In this document: piece by piece, positions 6,146-13,254 of the stretch
How positions within the stretch are numbered: the first letter of the stretch is position 1
How the letters are laid out: each line of letters opens with the position of its first letter
Assembly (NCBI GenBank): GCA_017989935.1
Contig: JAGNOY010000001.1
Span: forward strand, 20,764 to 34,027
DNA: 13,264 nucleotides
Reading direction: 5' to 3'
Origin: Chitinophagaceae bacterium
GTDB lineage: Bacteria; Bacteroidota; Bacteroidia; Chitinophagales; Chitinophagaceae
The notes under the pieces: model-generated
Seen by the model: only the letters and a program-made list of their open reading frames with translations
Database searches by the model: none
Told to the model about the DNA's origin: nothing
Program-made: the position numbers and the translations under genes

Positions 6146-7261
6146 TTAGTATTTACTCATACCGCTTACACTTGGATGCACGCCCTTTTGCAAGTCGTCA
6201 ACCACTGGAGAACTTAAGGTATTTCCATTTAGGAATTGCTTCCAAACAAGGTTGCCTGAATTTACATTTACACAATAGATATATCTGTCGAATGAGGTAA
6301 AGTACACATAATCTTTATACACAACAGGAGAAGATTTAATTAAGCTACCTGCAGGATACTTCCATTTTATTTTCCCATCCACATGACTTAATGCATATAA
6401 ATTAAAATCGTAGCTGCCAACAAGAACAGTATTTGTTAATTCGTGGATAGCTGCTGAAGAAGAAATTCGTTCTGCCGTAGCTGTTGACCAGCGTTTGAAA
6501 CCTGTGGTTGTATCTATGCAGTAAAAATCATAATCCATGCCTCCAATCAAGCACATCCCTCCATAAACGATAGGGGAAGCAAAAACTTTATCCATAGTGG
6601 CAAAATTCCAGCGTGGACTACCATCACTCTCATTTAATGCATATACTTTTTTGTCGTTACAGCCAAAATATACTACTCCGTTACTCACACTAGGTGAAGA
6701 TTTAATGCTATCTGGCAAGGGGGCCGAAACCCATACACCTAAGCCAGTACCTGCATCAACAGCATGGCAAGTATTGCCAGCTCCAACAAACACCCGATTA
6801 TTTATCACTTGTGGAGCAGTCGTGCATATATCGCCACTTGCAGGAATATACCACCAAGCAAAATTCATGGTAGTATCATAACAATAAAGTTTGTCAGAAG
6901 CAATATATAGTTTTCCATTTACTGCCGATAAAGCATGTACGCTGCTGAGTCCAATATTCATTTCTCTATAAATTTCCCCTTTTAAGATATCGATAGAATA
7001 CAAATAGCCATTTCCAGTAATAGTATATAATTTCTTGTTGTATAAAACAGGGGTACTTTGGGCATTCCCTTTCAAAATTACTTCCCACAGTTTTTCACCA
7101 GTATTGTACTGATAGCTGATCAAATTATTATTTTCTGTAGAAATATAAACAGCCTCTTTACGAACAACAGGCAAGGGGGCATCTGTACTTTGTGTTTTTT
7201 TGCAAGCTTGTAAAGAACAAAGCAAGACAAGTACAGTAATTGCTGAGACAAATTTTTTCAT
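6146..7261 (-). CDS. PQQ-like beta-propeller lipoprotein
   Basis: The 371-residue product has a lipoprotein signal peptide (KKFVSAITVLVLLCSLQAC) with lipobox LQAC, so the mature protein starts at the lipid-modified Cys20. The rest is built from seven or eight repeats of about 40 residues with the PQQ-enzyme-like pattern AxxxGxxxW (for example INSGNLVW, HVDGKIKW, ESDGSPRW, TTTGFKRW, INTGxxxW-like). These form a beta-propeller as in BamB and quinoprotein dehydrogenases. There is no sign of dehydrogenase catalytic residues or PQQ-binding loops, so a scaffold role is more likely. A BamB-like role is possible because uppS-bamA lies divergently beside it, but the resemblance is only at fold level. 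The open frame extends to an ATG at 7306, but a consensus -7 box (7287-7294) lies inside that extension, and only the ATG at 7261 gives a proper signal peptide. Confidence 0.85.
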   Translation of the reverse strand: MKKFVSAITVLVLLCSLQACKKTQSTDAPLPVVRKEAVYISTENNNLISYQYNTGEKLWEVILKGNAQSTPVLYNKKLYTITGNGYLYSIDILKGEIYREMNIGLSSVHALSAVNGKLYIASDKLYCYDTTMNFAWWYIPASGDICTTAPQVINNRVFVGAGNTCHAVDAGTGLGVWVSAPLPDSIKSSPSVSNGVVYFGCNDKKVYALNESDGSPRWNFATMDKVFASPIVYGGMCLIGGMDYDFYCIDTTTGFKRWSTATAERISSSAAIHELTNTVLVGSYDFNLYALSHVDGKIKWKYPAGSLIKSSPVVYKDYVYFTSFDRYIYCVNVNSGNLVWKQFLNGNTLSSPVVDDLQKGVHPSVSGMSKY

Positions 7262-7286
7262 GACGAACAAGATTCTTTGTTTCAAA

Positions 7287-7294
7287 CAAATATA
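7287..7294 (-). promoter_or_regulatory. -7 promoter element of the beta-propeller lipoprotein
   Basis: Read on the minus strand this is TATATTTG, an exact match to TAnnTTTG. It lies 25 bases upstream of the ATG at 7261, giving a short leader of roughly 15 to 20 bases. I see no good TTTG element at the matching -33 distance. It argues against the upstream ATG at 7306. Confidence 0.5.
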
Positions 7295-7357
7295 GGGTAA
7301 AAACATGAGGAGAAGTAGTCCCTTTTCAATAATTAAAAAAATTATTCTTCTTGATTT

Positions 7358-7372
7358 TAGGCCAAAAGCCTA
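7358..7372. repeat. TAGGC/GCCTA inverted repeat in the divergent spacer
   Basis: TAGGC (7358-7362), loop CAAAA, GCCTA (7368-7372), with flanking TTTT and AAAA that extend the arms past one unpaired base. It sits in the 222-base spacer between the divergent lipoprotein and uppS genes, away from both -7 boxes. Neither strand has a T-run directly after it, so it is more like a protein-binding site than a terminator. It shares TTTAGGC and GCCTA with the repeat at 88-111. Confidence 0.35.
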
Positions 7373-7456
7373 GTAAAAACACGCTTTTTTTGTGTGAAAG
7401 CTCTGTTAAACTATGAATAAGCCATTATTTTAACTTTCATACAAAGTTGATTTTAG

Positions 7457-7464
7457 TACTTTTG
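7457..7464 (+). promoter_or_regulatory. -7 promoter element of uppS
   Basis: TACTTTTG matches TAnnTTTG exactly and lies 19 bases before the uppS ATG. The -33 region is not clear. The nine bases TACTTTTGC recur upstream of the DUF5995 gene at 12488-12496. It would drive the uppS-bamA-ompH cluster. Confidence 0.5.
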
Positions 7465-7483
7465 CTCGCTTCGCATATAGAGA

Positions 7484-8224
7484 ATGAACGATTTATTGGA
7501 TAAACACAAAATACCGAATCATGTAGCCATCATAATGGATGGAAATGGACGTTGGGCTAAAGAACGAGGTAAGGATCGATTATACGGTCATCAGCATGGT
7601 GTGATTAGTGTGCGCGAGGTTGTAGAAGGTTGCGGGGAAATTGGCATTAAATACCTAACGTTATACGCCTTTTCTACGGAAAATTGGAACAGACCCGAAA
7701 GCGAAGTGAATGGTTTGATGGAACTTTTAGTAGCAACCATTCGCAAAGAAGCAGAAACACTCAATAAAAATGGAGTTAGATTATTTGTAATTGGCGACAT
7801 GGATAGTTTGCCAGCCAATTGCGCCCAAGAACTTCAAGAGGCCATGGACTTAACTGCAGAAAACTCTTCATTAAATTTGATCTTAGCGTTAAGTTATAGT
7901 GCCAAATGGGAAATTGTGGATGCCGTTAAAAAAATTGCCGCCCAAGTAAAGAATCATGAGTTAGCTATTGAGGATATTACTGAAGATGTTTTTAAAAGCA
8001 ACTTAACTACTGCAGGATTTCCCGATCCTGAATTAATGATTAGAACAAGTGGCGAACATAGAATCAGCAACTTTTTATTATTTCAATTAGCCTATGCTGA
8101 ATTGTATTTTACGCATACTCATTGGCCCGATTTTCGAAAAGAAAACCTTTTTGAAGCCGTATTAAATTATCAAAACAGAGAACGTCGCTTTGGCAAAATA
8201 AGCGAACAACTGAAAAAAGCATGA
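7484..8224 (+). CDS. uppS: Undecaprenyl diphosphate synthase (cis-prenyltransferase)
   Basis: A 246-residue cytosolic enzyme that condenses isopentenyl diphosphate onto farnesyl diphosphate to give undecaprenyl diphosphate, the lipid carrier for peptidoglycan, O-antigen and other wall polymers. The family signatures are all present: HVAIIMDGNGRWA at 13-25 with the catalytic Asp19 (E. coli Asp26), GH (about 35-36) in LYGHQHG, YAFSTENWNRP, and the C-terminal RTSGEHRISNFLLFQLAYAE that binds the diphosphate and magnesium. The SYSAKWEIVDA segment, in place of the more common NYGGRxEIVDA, is usual in Bacteroidota. Length is normal. Its stop overlaps the bamA start (ATGA, 8221-8224), showing translational coupling. 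Confidence 0.97.
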   Translation: MNDLLDKHKIPNHVAIIMDGNGRWAKERGKDRLYGHQHGVISVREVVEGCGEIGIKYLTLYAFSTENWNRPESEVNGLMELLVATIRKEAETLNKNGVRLFVIGDMDSLPANCAQELQEAMDLTAENSSLNLILALSYSAKWEIVDAVKKIAAQVKNHELAIEDITEDVFKSNLTTAGFPDPELMIRTSGEHRISNFLLFQLAYAELYFTHTHWPDFRKENLFEAVLNYQNRERRFGKISEQLKKA

Positions 8225-10836
8225 AATTAACCGTTTATACCCTCATCTTGTTGGCCGGACTAATGAGTACCCAGCATTGTGATGCACAGATAGGACTAAA
8301 GTCTAAAAAAGAGAAAACTAAGGCATTTAGTAATGCCAACGAATTTGTGATTGGAGGAATTACTGTCTCTGGATCTAAATATCTTGACGAAGAATTATTG
8401 ATTTCAATTTCAGGCTTGAGTATAGGGGATAAAATTAAACTGCCCAATGATCCGGCCATCTCAAAAGCAATTCAAAATCTTTGGAAACAAAGTTTGTTTT
8501 CGAATATAGAAATTAATGCGGTTCGAACTCAGGGAGATAAGATTTTTTTAGATATTGCTATTACTGAAAGACCAAGATTGTCTAAGTATAGTTTTAAAGG
8601 AATCAAAGAAGCTGATGCGAAAGAATTAAAAGAAAAACTTCCCTTAGTAAAAAGTAAAGTGGTTACAGAAGCCACCAAACAAAATGCTATTGAAAGAATA
8701 AAGAAATTTTACACTGAAAAAGGATATACCAATGTGAATGTAAATGTGTTAGAACGTGCTGACACTTCTTTCATCAATATGGTTATTTTGACATTTGTTG
8801 TAAACAAAGGACTTAAAGTAAAAATTAATCAAGTTAATATTTTCGGGAATGAAAATGCGACTACCATGAAATTGAAAAAATTCATGAAAGGCAGCAAAGA
8901 AATGGCGAGAATTTCATTGTATAGTGCCAATAAAGAAAGCGTTTTAGGCGAAAATAAAAATGACTTCAAAGGCTATCTTCAAGGAAAAGGGTTTTTATCC
9001 TTAACTAAAACAGCTCAATTGCTAGATCCTTATGTACGATATGGTGTATTTTCTGCCTCTAAATTTAATGCACGTAAGTATGATGAAGACAAACAAACCT
9101 TAGTACAGTACTATAATTCTATTGGATACAGAGATGCTAAGATTTTACAAGACACCATCTATACTGCAAACAATGGCCACATCAATATTGATGTAAAAAT
9201 TGCAGAAGGACGAAGGTATTATTTTGGTGATATTGAATGGAAAGGAAATACCAAATATTCTGAAGAAGAATTGAAAAAAATGTTGGGTATCAAAAAAGGA
9301 GATGTGTATAATGAAGAATTACTCAATAAAAGATTAGGGAAAATTCAAACTCAAGAAGGAGATGATATTGGTTCACTTTACCTAAATGATGGTTATTTAG
9401 CTTTCAACACAGATATTTCAGAAAAATCAATCAATGGAGATACTATTAACTTCGAAGTGAGATTAGTTGAAGGAGAGCAATACACGCTTAGAAACATTAA
9501 TATCTTCGGTAATGACAAAACACATGAACATGTGTTACGCAGAGAATTAAGAACATATCCTGGAAACAAATTTAGTAGAGAAGATATAGTACGCTCTCAA
9601 CGAGAAATTGCAAACCTTGGGTTTTTTGATGCGGAGAAAATTGGCATTCAACCCGTTCCGCATCCTGATGGTACTGTAGATATTGATTATACAGTCACTG
9701 AAAAATCTGCTGATCAATTAGAATTGCAAGCAGGCTTTGGAGGTGGTTTAGGTATCACAGGTACTGTGGGTGTTTCATTTAATAATTTTGCCTTAAAAAA
9801 TGTAGCCAAAGTGAAAGAATGGGATCCATTACCAATGGGCGATGGTCAAAAATTATCCATTAGAGGGCAGGCAAATGGAAAATGGTATAATTCTATCAAT
9901 GCTGGATTTACAGAACCTTGGCTTGGAGGCAAAAAACCAAACTCTTTGTCTGTTAACGTATATAGAACTTATTTTGCTGGAACCTTTGGTTCGCAAACAA
10001 CAGGACATATGACAACCATTGGTGCAGGAGCCACTTTAAGTAAGCGTTTACGTTGGCCTGATGATAACTTCATTCTTTCTTATGGGCTGAATTATCAATT
10101 GTATAATATTAAGAACTATTTATTTTTTGAAAATTTTGACAAAGGCCAAGCGAATAATTTAAGTTTGAAAATAAACTTGGGTCGCTATTCAATTGATCAG
10201 CCTTTATTTCCAAGAAGTGGATCCAATATTTCATTGAGTGTACAGTTTACAGCGCCATACTCCTTGTTTAATAATAAAGATTATTCTGATTTACCTGCTT
10301 ATGAAAAATTCAAATGGATTGAATACCACAAATACAGATTTACTGCAGAGTGGTATCAACGTGTGAAAGGAAATTTGATTCTTAAACTTGCCACAAAACA
10401 TGGCTATTTAGGGTATTATAATCAAAATCTTCAATCTCCTTTTGAGCGCTTCCAAGTGGGTGGCGATGGCCTTTCTGGATTTACAATCTATGGTCGTGAT
10501 ATCATTGCGCAACGTGGATATGAAATTTATTCAAACTCAAATGGTGCGACAATATTTAATAAGTATACCGCAGAAATGCGATATCCTTTCTCGCTGAACC
10601 CTTCTTCTACAATCTATGGATTAGCATTTTTTGAAGCAGCCAATGCTTGGGATAATTTCAAAAGCTTTAATCCTTTTCAATTAAATCGTTCTGTGGGTGT
10701 GGGTGTTCGTGTTTTCTTGCCAATGTTTGGTTTACTTGGATTAGATTATGGTTTAGGGTTAGATCGATTAACACCTGGAACAAAATTTGGTCAAGCAACC
10801 AAGTTTTCCTTCATGTTAGGTTTCGAACCAGAATAA
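8221..10836 (+). CDS. bamA: Outer membrane protein assembly factor BamA
   Basis: An 871-residue Omp85 protein that folds and inserts beta-barrel proteins into the outer membrane. It has a signal peptide (1-22, cleavage near CDA-Q) and about five POTRA domains: about 41-115, 118-195, 200-320, 331-415 and 420-490. The recurring FxGN/NIFGNxx motifs are seen at VNIFGNENAT, IEWKGNTKYS and INIFGNDKTH. The third POTRA carries an insertion (about 225-300), as in other Bacteroidota BamA. The 16-strand barrel starts near residue 497 (LELQAGFGGGLG). The loop-6 motif of the family (RGF/RGY) is seen as QRGY with Arg765. The last strand ends KFSFMLGFEPE, without the terminal aromatic residue of proteobacterial BamA. 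It overlaps uppS by four bases and is followed by the two OmpH/Skp chaperones that deliver its clients. Confidence 0.96.
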   Translation: MKLTVYTLILLAGLMSTQHCDAQIGLKSKKEKTKAFSNANEFVIGGITVSGSKYLDEELLISISGLSIGDKIKLPNDPAISKAIQNLWKQSLFSNIEINAVRTQGDKIFLDIAITERPRLSKYSFKGIKEADAKELKEKLPLVKSKVVTEATKQNAIERIKKFYTEKGYTNVNVNVLERADTSFINMVILTFVVNKGLKVKINQVNIFGNENATTMKLKKFMKGSKEMARISLYSANKESVLGENKNDFKGYLQGKGFLSLTKTAQLLDPYVRYGVFSASKFNARKYDEDKQTLVQYYNSIGYRDAKILQDTIYTANNGHINIDVKIAEGRRYYFGDIEWKGNTKYSEEELKKMLGIKKGDVYNEELLNKRLGKIQTQEGDDIGSLYLNDGYLAFNTDISEKSINGDTINFEVRLVEGEQYTLRNINIFGNDKTHEHVLRRELRTYPGNKFSREDIVRSQREIANLGFFDAEKIGIQPVPHPDGTVDIDYTVTEKSADQLELQAGFGGGLGITGTVGVSFNNFALKNVAKVKEWDPLPMGDGQKLSIRGQANGKWYNSINAGFTEPWLGGKKPNSLSVNVYRTYFAGTFGSQTTGHMTTIGAGATLSKRLRWPDDNFILSYGLNYQLYNIKNYLFFENFDKGQANNLSLKINLGRYSIDQPLFPRSGSNISLSVQFTAPYSLFNNKDYSDLPAYEKFKWIEYHKYRFTAEWYQRVKGNLILKLATKHGYLGYYNQNLQSPFERFQVGGDGLSGFTIYGRDIIAQRGYEIYSNSNGATIFNKYTAEMRYPFSLNPSSTIYGLAFFEAANAWDNFKSFNPFQLNRSVGVGVRVFLPMFGLLGLDYGLGLDRLTPGTKFGQATKFSFMLGFEPE

Positions 10837-10839
10837 TAG

Positions 10840-10871
10840 TTTGTTTAAAATTAAGTTAAACCATATCTTTA
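10840..10871 (+). promoter_or_regulatory. Candidate promoter of the first ompH gene
   Basis: TTTG (10840-10843), 20 bases, then TATCTTTA (10864-10871), one base away from TAnnTTTG. It starts just after the bamA stop, so ompH could be read both from here and from the upstream cluster. Tentative. Confidence 0.35.
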
Positions 10872-10919
10872 AAGTTGACTTTGATTCATCTTTGAGGTCT
10901 GAGACAAAAATTTATAAAA

Positions 10920-11453
10920 ATGAAAAACATTAAAAAACTACTCGTTGTCATTCTATGTTTAACTGCAGGATTTCAACTACAAGCTCAACGTTATTGCGTG
11001 GTTGATTCGAAATATATTTTAGAGAATCTCCCAGATTATAAACAAGCGCAAACTAAACTCGACGAATTTTCTTCAAATTGGCAAAAAGAAATTGATGCTA
11101 GATTACAAGATGTAGATAGAATGTATAAGTCTTATCAAGCTGAGCAAGTGATGCTGAGTGAAGAAATGAAGAAAAGCAGAGAGAATGAAATTATCAAAAA
11201 GGAAAAAGAAGCTAAAGAGTTACAAAAGAAGCGTTTCGGCGTAGAGGGTGATTTGTTCAAGAAAAGACAAGAATTAGTAAAACCCGTTCAAGACAAAGTG
11301 TATAATGCCATTCAAAAATTAGCTGGCGCCAAAGGGTTTGATATTATTTTTGATAAATCAGCTGACTTAAGCGTCTTTTTCGCCGATCCAAAAATCGATA
11401 AAAGTGATGAGGTTTTAAAAGATTTAGGCGTAACCTCTCCAAGTAAAAAATAG
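10920..11453 (+). CDS. OmpH/Skp-family periplasmic chaperone, first copy
   Basis: A 177-residue protein with a Sec signal peptide (residues 1-22, ending LQAQ) and the Skp fold: an N-terminal strand (RYCVVDSKYILENLPDY), a long charged coiled-coil hairpin (about 38-130, rich in K, E and Q), then the returning strand (GFDIIFDKSADLSVFFADP) and a short C-terminal part. Skp trimers hold unfolded outer-membrane proteins in the periplasm and hand them to BamA. It lies 83 bases after bamA. The sequence differs well from the next gene, so this is an old duplication. Compared with the second copy it has a Cys near the mature N-terminus and a shorter tail. Confidence 0.93.
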   Translation: MKNIKKLLVVILCLTAGFQLQAQRYCVVDSKYILENLPDYKQAQTKLDEFSSNWQKEIDARLQDVDRMYKSYQAEQVMLSEEMKKSRENEIIKKEKEAKELQKKRFGVEGDLFKKRQELVKPVQDKVYNAIQKLAGAKGFDIIFDKSADLSVFFADPKIDKSDEVLKDLGVTSPSKK

Positions 11454-11460
11454 GTTGGCG

Positions 11461-11493
11461 TTGACCCGACTTTATATAATTTATATATATTTG
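11461..11493 (+). promoter_or_regulatory. Bacteroidota-type promoter of the second ompH gene
   Basis: GTTGAC (TTGA at 11461-11464) and an exact TAnnTTTG box, TATATTTG (11486-11493), are 21 bases apart. This is among the best promoters in the window and implies that the second chaperone can be made independently of bamA. The leader would be about 25-30 bases. Confidence 0.6.
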
Positions 11494-11528
11494 CACACAT
11501 TAAAATCCTTAATAAATAAAAATTGAAT

Positions 11529-12068
11529 ATGAAAAAAGTAGTATTGGCTTTAACCCTTGTCTTGGCATCAGCCATGGCTTTTGCCCAACAAAAAATAGGA
11601 TATGTTAATTCAGAAGAATTAATTTTATCTATGCCTGAAGCCAAAAAAGCGGATGCAGACATTAACACCTATGCAAAGACTTATCAAGATCAATTAGCTA
11701 AAATGCAAAAAGATCTTGAAACAAAATACAAGTCCTATGAAGAGGGTATGAAATCAAAAACCTTGACTGAAGCTATGCAAGGTGTAAAGGAAAAAGAACT
11801 TCAAGATTTGCAAACGAATATACAATCTACACAGCAAGTTGCAGAAGAAAAAGTAGCTACAAAAAGACAAGAATTGCTTAAGCCAATTACTGAAAAGGCT
11901 GACCAAGCGATTCAAGCTGTAGCTAAAGAAAAAGGGTATACGTATATTTTTGATGTGAGTGCTGGTGGTATTATTTATGCACAACCTTCAGATGATATTT
12001 TGAAAGATGTACAGAAAAAATTAGGCATTCAACCGGCAACAACAACTTCTCCTGCTCCGAAGAAATAA
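11529..12068 (+). CDS. OmpH/Skp-family periplasmic chaperone, second copy
   Basis: A 179-residue protein with a signal peptide (1-20, MAFAQ at the cleavage site), the strand KIGYVNSEELILSMPEA, a coiled-coil hairpin (about 40-125, KTYQDQLAKMQKDLETKY then charged helices) and the closing strand KGYTYIFDVSAGGIIYAQP. The C-terminal tail is rich in T, P and A (QPATTTSPAPKK). It has the same Skp fold and role as the upstream copy. The open frame begins two codons earlier at a TTG (11523), but the ATG at 11529 gives a normal signal peptide. It has its own promoter and a strong terminator right after it, so it closes the envelope cluster. Confidence 0.93.
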   Translation: MKKVVLALTLVLASAMAFAQQKIGYVNSEELILSMPEAKKADADINTYAKTYQDQLAKMQKDLETKYKSYEEGMKSKTLTEAMQGVKEKELQDLQTNIQSTQQVAEEKVATKRQELLKPITEKADQAIQAVAKEKGYTYIFDVSAGGIIYAQPSDDILKDVQKKLGIQPATTTSPAPKK

Positions 12069-12087
12069 GACGCAAATAAATTTTAGT

Positions 12088-12120
12088 AATCCGCCATATT
12101 AAAATGTGGCGGATTTTTTT
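12088..12120 (+). terminator. Strong terminator after the uppS-bamA-ompH cluster
   Basis: AATCCGCCA (12088-12096) pairs perfectly with TGGCGGATT (12107-12115); the stem extends to 11 pairs with one G-U. It is followed by seven T (12114-12120). It lies 19 bases after the ompH stop. Confidence 0.92.
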
Positions 12121-12158
12121 GTGCTTTAGGTTATGCTCAATCTTAGTATTTTTAAAAT

Positions 12159-12176
12159 AAGTAAATCCTTTTACTT
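12159..12176 (-). terminator. Weak candidate terminator of the small lysine-rich gene
   Basis: AAGTAAA (12159-12165) and TTTACTT (12170-12176) form a 7-base AT-rich stem with a four-base loop. On the minus strand it is followed by ATTTT and lies about 31 bases after the stop of the 34-residue gene. Weak stem, so tentative. Confidence 0.3.
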
Positions 12177-12207
12177 TGAATGAAGATGAATCAGCTGCTT
12201 ACACTAT

Positions 12208-12312
12208 TTATCTATTCTTCGCCTTTTTTTCTCGTTTCTCTTCTTTCTTTTCTTTAGGTGTTTTCAGGGGTTCTTTCTTCGTGCTTTTTTTCGCATCTTG
12301 ACTTTTGGCCAT
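12208..12312 (-). CDS. Small lysine-rich protein, 34 residues
   Basis: An open frame on the minus strand runs from ATG (12310-12312) to TAA (12208-12210) and codes for 34 residues, about two fifths of them lysine, with alternating K and E (MAKSQDAKKSTKKEP, then KTPKEKKEEKREKK and a short basic end). The MAKSQxxKKxxKKEP opening resembles small hypothetical proteins I recall from Chitinophagaceae genomes; this is memory, not a search. It has no signal peptide or hydrophobic segment and would be a disordered, charged cytosolic peptide, perhaps binding RNA or ribosomes, though nothing proves this. A near -7 box on the minus strand (TAGCTTTA, 12328-12335) lies 16 bases upstream. It is convergent with ompH. 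It is too short for most gene finders. Confidence 0.6.
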   Translation of the reverse strand: MAKSQDAKKSTKKEPLKTPKEKKEEKREKKAKNR

Positions 12313-12401
12313 AATTTTATATTTACGTAAAGCTATTACATATTCAAGGGTTAATAGAATTTACTTTTAGTGTATCGTTTAGTACAATTTCATCAAGTAA
12401 A

Positions 12402-12464
12402 CGCCGCAGGCGATGCAGGGCTCCCGAAACGACATGCTCGGCGAAACAAATGAATATTGGGAGC
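12402..12464. repeat. GC-rich foldable island upstream of the DUF5995 gene
   Basis: A short GC-rich stretch in AT-rich surroundings. CGCC (12402-12405) pairs with GGCG (12409-12412) around GCA, and GCTCCC (12420-12425) pairs with GGGAGC (12459-12464) around 33 bases. An eight-A run follows. It sits just ahead of the -7 box at 12488. It could be a dispersed intergenic repeat or a regulatory site. The rest of the 12069-12510 gap holds the ompH terminator, the small lysine-rich gene and AT-rich sequence. Confidence 0.4.
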
Positions 12465-12487
12465 AAAAAAAACTTTCATTTAAATAC

Positions 12488-12495
12488 TACTTTTG
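12488..12495 (+). promoter_or_regulatory. -7 promoter element of the DUF5995 gene
   Basis: TACTTTTG matches TAnnTTTG exactly and lies 15 bases before the ATG at 12511, giving a leader of about ten bases or less. The same nine bases TACTTTTGC precede uppS. No clear -33 element. Confidence 0.5.
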
Positions 12496-12510
12496 CTTTA
12501 AATTTATTTT

Positions 12511-13254
12511 ATGCCTTGTGAAACGATAGATGAAGTTATTGCGCAGCTCGATCAAATTATTGAAGCATGCAAAGACACCAATAATCCTTTGGGGTATTTT
12601 GCTGTGTTGTATCAGAAAGTTACCAAGCGTGTGAAGCAGGGAATTGCGAATAATGAATTTGATAACAATGACTTGATGGAAAAATTGGATGTGGTGTTTG
12701 CGAACCGTTATATCGAAGCCTATACTTCATGGCAACAAAAACAAATGCCCAATAAGAGTTGGCAAGTGGCCTTTGCAGCGAGTGAAGAAAGTGGACATGT
12801 GATACTGCAACATTTATTATTAGGCATCAATGCACATATTAATTTCGATTTAGGCATAGCCACCATTGACTGCTTGCAAGGAAAACCACTCGCAGAAATT
12901 CAACAAAACTTTTTTCAAATCAATGCGTTGTTAGCTTCTATGGTTGATGAAGTGAAAAGAAATATGAGTAAAATTTCACCCATCTTCCAATACTTAATGC
13001 CTTTAGCTAAATCCATGGATGAGCAAATTATCAACTTCAGCATTTCTACAGCAAGAGATGGAGCTTGGGGTTTTGCCAATCAACTTGGCTTGAATTCGAG
13101 CAGACAACATTTACTCAATCAACGAGATGATATTATTTACCAATTAGGTTATGGACTTAAAAATCCCGGTAGACGATTGAGTTGGATTTTGAAAGTAGTG
13201 AATCTTTTTGAATGGCGTGGCATCAAGAAGAATATGGAAATCTTGGCAGAATAA
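12511..13254 (+). CDS. DUF5995 family protein
   Basis: The 247-residue protein fits the DUF5995 family, whose function is unknown. Seen signatures are the N-terminal TIDEVIAQLDQIIEACK, the segment LGYFAVLYQKVTKRVKQGI, FANRYIEAY, LQHLLLGINAHINFDLGIA (about 107-125, the most conserved part of the family), and INFSISTARDGAWGFA. It is mostly helical with no signal peptide or membrane segment, so cytosolic. The conserved His, Asn and Asp in the central HLLLGINAHINFDLG suggest a buried polar site, but I know of no proven reaction. It has its own promoter and is separated from the ompH genes by a strong terminator. The gene is complete; the window ends ten bases after its stop in a GGC-T-run, which may begin a terminator. 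Confidence 0.85.
   Translation: MPCETIDEVIAQLDQIIEACKDTNNPLGYFAVLYQKVTKRVKQGIANNEFDNNDLMEKLDVVFANRYIEAYTSWQQKQMPNKSWQVAFAASEESGHVILQHLLLGINAHINFDLGIATIDCLQGKPLAEIQQNFFQINALLASMVDEVKRNMSKISPIFQYLMPLAKSMDEQIINFSISTARDGAWGFANQLGLNSSRQHLLNQRDDIIYQLGYGLKNPGRRLSWILKVVNLFEWRGIKKNMEILAE

Noticed and set aside
6091..6300. Plus-strand open frame of 69 codons after phaB
   Set aside because: It runs antisense into the 3' end of the beta-propeller lipoprotein, which is well supported; its composition is not protein-like.
7262..7306. Upstream ATG of the beta-propeller lipoprotein
   Set aside because: An exact -7 promoter box lies inside this stretch, and the lipoprotein signal peptide begins at the ATG at 7261.
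11312..11668. Minus-strand frame of 118 codons across the two ompH genes
   Set aside because: It overlaps two clear chaperone genes and their promoter on the other strand, so it is a shadow.
12402..12464. GC-rich island as an integron attC site or phage attachment site
   Set aside because: It lacks the GTTRRRY/RYYYAAC core arms, and no integrase or tRNA gene is present.
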